DNA of 13,957 nt from assembly GCA_022701925.1 (NCBI GenBank), contig JAKONM010000315.1, positions 1-13,957 of the forward strand. The letters are read 5' to 3'. Of the stretch, positions 7,411-13,050 are shown in pieces. The DNA is from Microbacteriaceae bacterium (GTDB taxonomy: Bacteria > Actinomycetota > Actinomycetes > Actinomycetales > Microbacteriaceae). The position numbers and the translations under genes are program-made. The notes under the pieces are model-generated. The model did not search any database. It was not told where the DNA came from and saw only the letters and a list, made by a program, of their open reading frames with translations. How positions within the stretch are numbered: the first letter of the stretch is position 1; every line of letters begins with the position of its first letter.

Positions 7411-7446
7411 GTGACACCCGTTCAGCCCCTCCCGAACAGGTGTCAC
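7411..7446 (-). promoter_or_regulatory. 13-bp inverted repeat upstream of the GT26 gene (operator or RNA hairpin)
   Basis: GTGACACCCGTTC (7411-7423) and GAACAGGTGTCAC (7434-7446) are inverted copies with 12 of 13 positions matching, around a 10-nt spacer. The single mismatch becomes a G-U pair in minus-strand RNA, so the transcript running from the GT2 to the GT26 gene would form an unbroken 13-bp stem. No T-run follows. It could be an operator for a dimeric regulator, a 5'-leader structure or a terminator. It lies about 50 nt upstream of ATG 7362. Confidence 0.6.
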
Positions 7447-7480
7447 CAGTCTGTCAGAGATCGGGTTACGGGGAGGTGAC

Positions 7481-7531
7481 CTGCTCGTTTCGGCTGCCCG
7501 CACTCTCCCGGGCAGGGGTCTTGACGAGCAG
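7481..7531 (-). terminator. Nested stem-loop after the GT2 gene, possible terminator
   Basis: Outer arms CTGCTCGT (7481-7488) and ACGAGCAG (7524-7531) enclose inner arms CTGCCCG (7494-7500) and CGGGCAG (7509-7515), with an 8-nt apical loop and a 5/8-nt internal loop. It begins 23 nt downstream of the stop of the minus-strand GT2 gene. There is no T-run. It may end or attenuate transcription between the GT2 and GT26 genes, or protect the 3' end of the message. Confidence 0.45.
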
Positions 7532-7554
7532 CCGACGACACGTCTCCCGAGGAG

Positions 7555-8469
7555 TCAGAGCGAGGCGCGCCCGAACCGCTTCCGCTGGAAGTCGCGCACG
7601 GCGCGGACCCGCATGCGGGCCGACCGCGCGGCGGCTCGAGGTCCGATCGTCCTCGCGATCCACCACAGCTCGTAGCCCATCAGCCACGCGACCGCGGATT
7701 TCGACGCACGCCCGGCGGCGTGCTCGTCGAGGAACCGCAGGCGCCCTCGGGTCATGTAGTACTGGTACACCCGCCCGGCCGCGCCGCCGGTCGAGGTGGA
7801 GTTGGCGTGCCAGCACACGGCGGACGGCACGAGCTCCAGGTGCCAGCCGCGCTCGACGAGACGCACGGAGAGGTCCGCCTCCTCGTAGTACAGGAAGTAC
7901 TGCTCGTCGAAGCCGCCGACCTCCCGGTACGCGGTCATCCGCAGCATCAGGGCGCAGCCGTTCACCCTGCCCGTCGGCCTCGGGTGCTTCGGCAGGTCCG
8001 GCACGCGCCGGTCCTGATGGTGCTGCATGGTCGCACCGTCGGTCCAGCGGATGTCCCCTCCGCCGTACCAGACGACGTCCGACCCCGAGTAGTAGATGAT
8101 CGGGCTGGAGGCGCCCACCGTCGTCGCGACGTCCATCCGTGATCGGAGGATGCGGACGGCCGCGGGGTCCAGGTAGGCGTCGGGGTTGAGGACGAGGGCG
8201 TAGTCGTGCCCGGCGACGAGCTCGGAGCGCAGCGCGACGTTGTTGCCGCCGGCGTAGCCCAGGTTCTCCCCCGTCTCGATGAGGTGCGCATCCGGGAAGC
8301 GCGTGCGCACCAGATCCTGCGTGCCGTCGGTGGACCCGTTGTCCACGACCACCAGGGTCGCGGGCTCGTCGGACCGCAGCACGGACTCGAGGCACCGCTC
8401 GATGGTGTCCGCGCTGTTCCAGGTCAGCACCACCACGGCGACCGAGCCGATCTCGGGGTTCAGTTCCAC
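7555..8469 (-). CDS. GT2-family glycosyltransferase, WbbL (rhamnosyltransferase)-like
   Basis: The protein has 304 residues from GTG 8469; no strong RBS is visible, and the 52-nt gap after the preceding gene offers only a weak GGAG. It has the WbbL/COG1216 pattern: VAVVVLTWNSADTIERCL (10-27), VVDNGSTDGT (41-50), and GENLGYAGGNN (67-77), which is characteristic of this subgroup. NPDAYL (95-100) carries the metal-binding Asp, and GGFDEQYFLYYEEADLSVRL (185-204) provides the catalytic-base region with E196/E197. Many relatives transfer L-rhamnose from dTDP-rhamnose, but specificity varies and no rhamnose synthesis genes are in the window, so rhamnose is only a suggestion. It probably shares a transcript with the acyltransferase before it. 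Confidence 0.88.
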   Translation of the reverse strand: MELNPEIGSVAVVVLTWNSADTIERCLESVLRSDEPATLVVVDNGSTDGTQDLVRTRFPDAHLIETGENLGYAGGNNVALRSELVAGHDYALVLNPDAYLDPAAVRILRSRMDVATTVGASSPIIYYSGSDVVWYGGGDIRWTDGATMQHHQDRRVPDLPKHPRPTGRVNGCALMLRMTAYREVGGFDEQYFLYYEEADLSVRLVERGWHLELVPSAVCWHANSTSTGGAAGRVYQYYMTRGRLRFLDEHAAGRASKSAVAWLMGYELWWIARTIGPRAAARSARMRVRAVRDFQRKRFGRASL

Positions 8470-8521
8470 GTGCGTCGTCCGTCCACTCCGGGGAGCGGGC
8501 CGCGCTCCGCTGCTGCGTCGC

Positions 8522-9025
8522 TCACAGGTCTGTCCGCGGCCTGATCACCCGAGCCGGCGCACCCGCGGCGACCATCCCGCCGACGAGCGACCCCGTCACG
8601 ACCGAGTTCGCACCGACGACGGTCTCATCGCCGATCACGGCACCCCGGGTGACCACGACTCCAGCGCACAGCCAGCACCGCTCGCCGATGGAGACCGGCG
8701 CCGAGGTGAACTCGGACAACGTCCGTCCGCGGTGGTTCTCGGTGTGGATCGACACGTTCTCCGCGATCAGCGTTCCGGCGCCGATCGACAAGCTCGAGAA
8801 CGCCACGATGGTCGCGTTGCGCCCGATGAAGACACCACGACCGATCGTCGTGTCCGCCTTGATCACCAGGGACGCGCCCTCGGAGACGTGAGCGCCTCGC
8901 CCCAGCTCCAGAGCCACGCCGGGATCGACCCGAACTCGGGCGCTCGGGTGGATGAAGAACCCGGATCCGACGATCCGCCCTCGGGAGCGGACCGCCCACC
9001 CGGCCGAGCTCAACGTCTGCCTCAT
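8522..9025 (-). CDS. Hexapeptide-repeat acyltransferase
   Basis: The protein is 167 residues from ATG 9025, or 169 from ATG 9031. Both sit behind AAGGAGG (9036-9042), at 10 and 4 nt spacing; I prefer 9025 on spacing. The open frame reaching 9172 is rejected because that extension is not conserved-looking. Beta-helix repeats run from about 28 to 150 (VRVDPGVALELGRGAHVSEG, VIKADTTIGRGVFIGRNATIV, LSIGAGTLIAENVSI). The IHTENH loop (93-98) contains the likely catalytic His, and the end is VAAGAPARVIRP. In the third coil the usual vWIGaga is GERCWLCAGVVV, with two cysteines. It probably acetylates or otherwise acylates a sugar of the repeat unit; the acyl donor and acceptor are unknown. It is a different subtype from the acetyltransferase at 5988. 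Confidence 0.87.
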   Translation of the reverse strand: MRQTLSSAGWAVRSRGRIVGSGFFIHPSARVRVDPGVALELGRGAHVSEGASLVIKADTTIGRGVFIGRNATIVAFSSLSIGAGTLIAENVSIHTENHRGRTLSEFTSAPVSIGERCWLCAGVVVTRGAVIGDETVVGANSVVTGSLVGGMVAAGAPARVIRPRTDL

Positions 9026-9035
9026 GCCCATGCTT

Positions 9036-9042
9036 CCTCCTT
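9036..9042 (-). promoter_or_regulatory. Ribosome binding site for the acyltransferase at 9025/9031
   Basis: Minus strand AAGGAGG precedes two in-frame ATGs three codons or fewer apart. It rules out the longer upstream reading as the main start. Confidence 0.8.
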
Positions 9043-9162
9043 CGGCAGCCAGCTCGGTCTGGGCGTGGGTGATCCGCAGCAGGACTGCCGGTTCCGCATC
9101 AGGGCCTCGAGGATGCGACCTTCCGACTGCGACGCCATCCAGGCCTTCGTCCACCTTTGGCT

Positions 9163-9178
9163 GAGCGGGCATCCGCTC
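9163..9178 (-). terminator. Intercistronic hairpin after the flippase gene
   Basis: GAGCGG (9163-9168), loop GCAT, CCGCTC (9173-9178) is a perfect 6-bp stem, placed 16 nt after the flippase stop in a 169-nt gap. No T-run follows, so this may be a partial terminator or an RNA processing element. I saw no promoter in the rest of the gap. Confidence 0.35.
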
Positions 9179-9194
9179 CCCGAGAGCCGTCGAA

Positions 9195-10646
9195 TCACGC
9201 GACTGCCAGTCGGCCGCGTCGCCGCCGGAGCCGTCTGCCGAGTTCCTCGACGCCGAGCACCAGTGCCCCTGCCAGCAGAACCAGCGCCGCCAGCGACGCG
9301 AACTCGAGCAGCAGCGGAAGACGTTCCACAGTCCTTCGGAGCGCGAGATCGACCGTGACCACCAGCATCAGCAGCGCTGCGCTGCGGATGAAGGCGCCGA
9401 GCATTCGAACGCGGATCCCGGTCTTCACCCTGAAGACGATCACGGTCGAGATGAACACCGCCGCTTCGCTGACGAGAGTCGCGGTGGCCGCACCGACCGG
9501 CCCCGCTGCAGGAATGAGGGCCAGGTTCAGAACCACATTGAGGACGAGCCCTCCGATGCTGACCCACACGAGCCGGTGGTGCACGTTGAGCATCGCTGCG
9601 CTGTACCCGAAGGTGGGCCCGGCGAAGGTGAAGAACGTCGCAAAGCCCAAGATCGTCAGGGGCAGCGCAGCAGCGGCGAACTCGCTGCTGCTGATGACCC
9701 TGATGAGTGCCGGTGCGGCGATCATCAGGAGGCTGGCCAGCAACGCCCCGAGGAATGCGAGGACTCCGAACGCACGGGTCAGCAGACGAGCGCGGCCCTG
9801 CTCGGACTCGCCGACGATGCCGGGCAGGAGGCTGGTCATCAGGAAGCCCGGGATGGCAGATGCCCCGGAGATCACCGCGTAGGCGACCGCATACAGCGCA
9901 ACCGCACCCGGCCCGATCAGCACCGAGAGCATCAGGCTGTCGACCCGCAAGTAGAGCAGGTTGACGACCTGGATGGTTCCGATGGAGATCGCCATGCCGA
10001 ACAGGGACCGCCAGGCCGGCAGGGAAGCCCGCGGCCGCATCCGGACCGACTTGCGCAGCATGAAGGCGACGACGACGGTGGTCAGGACGGATGCGGCCAG
10101 ATAGCTGCAGAACACGCCGACGATGCCGGTCCGGATCAGGACGGCCGTCGCCACGAAGCCGACGTACAGGACCTGCTGGAGCACCGTGGCAGCAGCGATC
10201 CAGGGATTGCGACCTCGGGCGGTGAGGTAGCCGTAGAGCACGCTGCGAACGGCGTCCGAGATCAGCGTGACGACGATCAACCCGATGCCGAGGTGCAGCG
10301 TCGACGTGCTCGTCGGATAGACCAGGAACGATCCGGCCAGGATGAGGGGCGCGACGACGGAGGAGAGCGCCAGGCGGAGCCCGATGCTCAGCGGGACGAT
10401 GTCGTCCGCCTCGGTCGGCCGCCGCGCCACCTCGCGGGAGGTGACCGCGTTGACGCCGAAGTCCGCGAGCAGCGCGAAGATCGCCGTGAAGGCCATGGCC
10501 GTCGAGTAGATCCCGTAGGACTCGAGCCCGTAGCCGTTGGTGATCAGCTTCACCGCGACGAAGGCGAGCACCATCGACGCCAGCTGGCCCGCCGTCAAAG
10601 CGATCGTCGAGTAGGCCGCCCGGCGGCCGATGCGGCCCCCCTCCAC
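9195..10646 (-). CDS. wzx: Wzx-type polysaccharide flippase (MOP/MATE superfamily)
   Basis: The protein is 483 residues from GTG 10646, which has GGAGG (10655-10659) 8 nt ahead. An in-frame GTG at 10709 would give 504 residues with a polar N-terminal extension. Twelve to fourteen hydrophobic segments are spread over the whole length, starting with AAYSTIALTAGQLASMVLAF. The early FGVNAVTSREVAR and YLTARGRNPW loops resemble PST-family transporters of the MOP superfamily. Such proteins move undecaprenyl-PP-linked repeat units from the inner to the outer leaflet, where the Wzy-type polymerase at the left edge would use them. The C-terminus is basic (RRLRRRRGR). By eye, this gene and its neighbours look more A+T rich than the left part of the window. 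Confidence 0.9.
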   Translation of the reverse strand: MEGGRIGRRAAYSTIALTAGQLASMVLAFVAVKLITNGYGLESYGIYSTAMAFTAIFALLADFGVNAVTSREVARRPTEADDIVPLSIGLRLALSSVVAPLILAGSFLVYPTSTSTLHLGIGLIVVTLISDAVRSVLYGYLTARGRNPWIAAATVLQQVLYVGFVATAVLIRTGIVGVFCSYLAASVLTTVVVAFMLRKSVRMRPRASLPAWRSLFGMAISIGTIQVVNLLYLRVDSLMLSVLIGPGAVALYAVAYAVISGASAIPGFLMTSLLPGIVGESEQGRARLLTRAFGVLAFLGALLASLLMIAAPALIRVISSSEFAAAALPLTILGFATFFTFAGPTFGYSAAMLNVHHRLVWVSIGGLVLNVVLNLALIPAAGPVGAATATLVSEAAVFISTVIVFRVKTGIRVRMLGAFIRSAALLMLVVTVDLALRRTVERLPLLLEFASLAALVLLAGALVLGVEELGRRLRRRRGRLAVA

Positions 10647-10730
10647 GGAGACGACCTCCGCCGCTCCCTCGAGTTCCGACCGAGTGGACCGACTCGATCC
10701 TGTCCCCACGACGCCCGCCCCCAGTCCGAT

Positions 10731-10745
10731 GCGGCTCGAAGCCGC
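10731..10745 (-). repeat. Short intercistronic hairpin
   Basis: GCGGCT (10731-10736) and AGCCGC (10740-10745) pair as a 6-bp stem around a 3-nt loop, between the GT-B glycosyltransferase stop (10769) and the flippase start. It is probably a minor RNA structure. No T-run is present. Confidence 0.3.
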
Positions 10746-10768
10746 TGTTCCCCGCCCGACCCCCGACC

Positions 10769-11920
10769 TCAGCCCTGCTCGGCGAGCACCTCCGACGCGA
10801 TGCGGTCGTATCGCTCCACCAGCCCCTGCGTCGTGTAGCGGCCGGCCTCGGTGCGCCGCTGGGCACGCTCGGCCATCGCCCTCCGCTCCTCGCGCCCCTG
10901 GCCGAGCACCGCCTCGCGCATGCTCGTCGCGTCCCCCACAGGGCTGAGCAGCATCTCGTCCTCCGTGAAGTAGGTCAGCAGTCCGCCCGTCCGGCTGCCC
11001 AGTACGGGCACGCCGAGAGCCGCGGCCTCGAGGGCGACGGTGATGCCGGAGAACGCGTTCTCCCGCATCGGGATCGCCGCGTAGTCGGACTCACGGTACA
11101 GCCGGCGCATCTGCTCGAGGTCCGGGTCGCGGATGAGCCGAACGTTGCCGTACCGCCCCGCTCGCTCCTCGGTGAACCACCGGCACACCAGATCGATGCG
11201 GAAGCGCTCGTCGTCGCCGAACGCCTCGAGCAGCACGTCCCAGTCACGGGTCCGGTCGTTGCCCATGGCGAAGACGACTAATGGGCCGGAGGACCTCTCA
11301 GATCGCTCCAGAGGCGGGAGCAGCGGGAACGCCGAATCAGACACCCCGAATCGGAGCAAGCGGGAATCGGCGCTCCTGAGCTCCCGCCGTGCGATCTGCA
11401 GGCAGGGTTCCGCGTGCACGGTGAGCACCGTCCAGGCTCGGGTCGACCACCGCAGGACCGCCCGCTTCACCCGGCCGTGCTGATCCCACTCGTGCAGCAT
11501 CCACACCGTCCCGGCGATCAGGGGCCTGCGCGGCAGGAGACCGATCCTCATCAGGACCGCGAGCGCAAGACCCTCCGCGTCGGTCAGCGTCCAGATCATC
11601 TGGGCACCACGAACACTCGCTCGGTTGCGCCAGGCGTGCCACAGGTCGACGCCTCCGGTGAGGCGGTCCACGAGGCCCAGGATCCCCTGCCAGGGGCGGC
11701 GCCGCGGCACCCTCGCTCGGGAGAACCTCACCGACCACCCGAGGGAGGCGGCCAGATGGAAGCCGTACGGGGTCGCGTCGGGTGCTGCACCCGACTCCCA
11801 GCGGCGACGGTAGGACGGGACATCGAGGGTCGGCGCGAGATGCACGTAGAGGCGCGTGCCGACGGAAACCACCTCGACAGTGAAGCAGAGCGATGTTTCC
11901 AGCAAGTGGCCACTCCGCAT
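10769..11920 (-). CDS. GT-B (GT4-like) glycosyltransferase
   Basis: The protein is 383 residues from ATG 11920. The start is uncertain. The open frame reaches 12040, but that would overlap the divergent GT2 gene, and a TTG at 11908 preceded by GGAG is another option. The fold landmarks are RLYVHLAPTLDVPSYRRRW (23-41), DLWHAWRNR (92-100), TVWMLHEWDQHG (138-149), and the C-terminal Rossmann domain starting GPLVVFAMGNDRTRDWDVLLEAF (212-234). The donor-binding region at 281-311 reads ENAFSGITVALEAAALGVPVLGS, an EAA variant of the GT4 E-x7-E region. It likely adds one sugar to the repeat unit; donor and linkage are unknown. It heads the five-gene minus-strand group 11920-6562. Confidence 0.85.
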   Translation of the reverse strand: MRSGHLLETSLCFTVEVVSVGTRLYVHLAPTLDVPSYRRRWESGAAPDATPYGFHLAASLGWSVRFSRARVPRRRPWQGILGLVDRLTGGVDLWHAWRNRASVRGAQMIWTLTDAEGLALAVLMRIGLLPRRPLIAGTVWMLHEWDQHGRVKRAVLRWSTRAWTVLTVHAEPCLQIARRELRSADSRLLRFGVSDSAFPLLPPLERSERSSGPLVVFAMGNDRTRDWDVLLEAFGDDERFRIDLVCRWFTEERAGRYGNVRLIRDPDLEQMRRLYRESDYAAIPMRENAFSGITVALEAAALGVPVLGSRTGGLLTYFTEDEMLLSPVGDATSMREAVLGQGREERRAMAERAQRRTEAGRYTTQGLVERYDRIASEVLAEQG

Positions 11921-11958
11921 CGTCCGCGACGTGAGGGGCACCCCTGCGCCTGCCTGAA

Positions 11959-11988
11959 TTGGTCTGCCCAGGCCGCCGCCACTAGGTT
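11959..11988 (+). promoter_or_regulatory. Promoter for a near-leaderless GT2 transcript
   Basis: TTGGTC (11959-11964), an 18-nt spacer and TAGGTT (11983-11988) make a recognisable -35/-10 pair. Initiation six to eight bases later, around 11995-11996, leaves only about 7-8 nt before ATG 12003. That agrees with the lack of any Shine-Dalgarno there. No comparable minus-strand promoter for the gene at 11920 was found in this gap, although AGGGG-CA-CCCCT (11934-11945) is a small palindrome. Confidence 0.5.
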
Positions 11989-12002
11989 CTGGCCGATCCC
12001 CC

Positions 12003-12899
12003 ATGCACCCGCAACCAGACGCAGACGTCACTGTCATCATCCCCGCCCTCGATCGCGCGGAGGTGCTTCAACGTGCGATCGATTCCGTACGAGCCCAGTC
12101 GATCGGCGCTCGATACCTGATCGTCGTCGACGACGGCTCCACCGATGCGACTGCGGAGATCGCCCGTTCCACCGGCGCGACCGTCATCCACCACGAGGAG
12201 CCCCAAGGCAGCGCGGAGGCCAGGAACAGCGGCATCGAGGCGGCGTCCACGGAATGGCTCGCCTTCCTCGACTCGGACGACGCGTGGCGTCCCGGCCACC
12301 TGGCCGCGCTGCTCGCGGCTTCTGACGGGGTCGACATGGTTTGCTCCGCGGTCGTGGACGACTTCGGGCGGGCGCGCGGCGACCTCGGCGGGAAGCGGAG
12401 GGAGCTGCACCCGCAGGACCTCTTCTTCCCGGAGAACCTCGTGAGCACGAGCGGCGTGCTGCTGCGCACCTCCGTCGCGAAGCGGCTCGGGGGGTTCCGG
12501 CACGTGGAGCGGGCCGAGGACCTCGACCTGTGGGTGCGGGTCATCGAGGCCGGCCGTGCGGTCTGCATCCCCGACGTCTCCGTCCTCTACTCGCAGCCGA
12601 CGCGATACCCGGAGGCGGACCTGCACCGTCGGAACCTCGGCGGTGCCCGCCACGTCATCGACTCCTTCTCCGGGGAGCGGTGGAACACGCCGCGGCTGCG
12701 CTCCCGCGTCGCGACCCGAGAGCGCTGGGACGAGCTGCGGTTCGCGCTGCACGCGGACCGCTCCCCCATCGACGCCCTTCGTCTGGTGGGTCTGGCACTC
12801 GATCCTCGGCGCGCTGGTGCACTTGCGCGTGTCCTGAAGTATCGGCGCCGGGCGAGAAGGGTCGGCACGCAGGCGCTCGCGGAGTTCGCCGAACACTGA
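12003..12899 (+). CDS. GT2-family glycosyltransferase (paralogue of the one at 4990-5865)
   Basis: The 298-residue protein has DADVTVIIPALDRAEVL at the start, VVDDGSTDAT (41-50) and FLDSDD at 88-93, the nucleotide/metal-binding cluster. QDLFFPENLVSTSGV (138-152) and ERAEDLDLWVRV (169-180) follow. The C-terminal region has WNTPRL and a basic KYRRRARR end. These blocks align one for one with the GT2 at 4990-5865, so the two probably arose by duplication and may use similar donors or acceptors. It is divergent from the GT-B gene at 11920 and is preceded by a promoter but no RBS. The next gene is convergent, so it forms a one-gene unit within the window. Confidence 0.88.
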   Translation: MHPQPDADVTVIIPALDRAEVLQRAIDSVRAQSIGARYLIVVDDGSTDATAEIARSTGATVIHHEEPQGSAEARNSGIEAASTEWLAFLDSDDAWRPGHLAALLAASDGVDMVCSAVVDDFGRARGDLGGKRRELHPQDLFFPENLVSTSGVLLRTSVAKRLGGFRHVERAEDLDLWVRVIEAGRAVCIPDVSVLYSQPTRYPEADLHRRNLGGARHVIDSFSGERWNTPRLRSRVATRERWDELRFALHADRSPIDALRLVGLALDPRRAGALARVLKYRRRARRVGTQALAEFAEH

Positions 12900-13035
12900 A
12901 GCGCCTCGGCGGAGCACCCGCTGATGCCCTTCACCCCGAACGGTTGAAGGGGGCATCAGTCCGATCGGCGACCAGCAGTGCGGGTCCACCCCCGGAAGCA
13001 GCGCCTCCCGGTGCCTGAGCCGCCCCTGACGGCGG
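12900..13035. other. Convergent intergenic region with hairpins only
   Basis: These 136 bases separate the convergent GT2 and acyltransferase-3 genes. They contain the stem-loops described separately and no coding or promoter signal that I could recognise. Confidence 0.6.
12921..12959. terminator. Hairpin after the GT2 gene, likely terminator
   Basis: CTGATGCCC (12921-12929) pairs perfectly with GGGCATCAG (12951-12959), and TTCA (12930-12933) with TGAA (12945-12948) extends it past a 2-nt bulge. It starts 22 nt after the GT2 stop in the convergent gap. No T-run follows; the symmetry would let it act on both strands. Confidence 0.6.
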
Positions 13036-13050
13036 CTATGCGCGGCTCAG
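13015..13050. terminator. Alternative stem-loops at the end of the acyltransferase-3 gene
   Basis: Two mutually exclusive stems share bases: CTGAGCCGC (13015-13023) with GCGGCTCAG (13042-13050), 9 bp, or AGCCGCC (13018-13024) with GGCGGCT (13031-13037), 7 bp with a 6-nt loop. The TAG stop of the minus-strand gene lies within them (13036-13038). The shorter one is better placed as a terminator for that gene. Confidence 0.4.

Noticed and set aside
7363..7503. Longer start for the GT26 gene
   Set aside because: The added residues are not family-like, and the frame would run through the inverted repeat at 7411-7446.
9032..9172. N-terminal extension of the acyltransferase up to 9172, or a small separate gene in the 169-nt gap
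   Set aside because: A strong AAGGAGG directly before ATG 9031/9025 and loss of beta-helix character upstream argue against it; no RBS or motif supports a separate gene.
9022..10866. 614-codon minus-strand frame across the flippase
   Set aside because: It has no hydrophobic pattern or domain, and the alternative frame encodes an evident multi-pass flippase.
11934..11945. Small palindrome AGGGGCACCCCT as an operator
   Set aside because: A 5-bp arm with a G/C-only core is expected by chance in DNA this rich in G+C, with nothing further to support regulation.
11921..12040. Longer start (12040) for the GT-B glycosyltransferase
   Set aside because: It would overlap the divergent GT2 coding start and its promoter, and the added residues are low-complexity Gly/Ser/Pro sequence.
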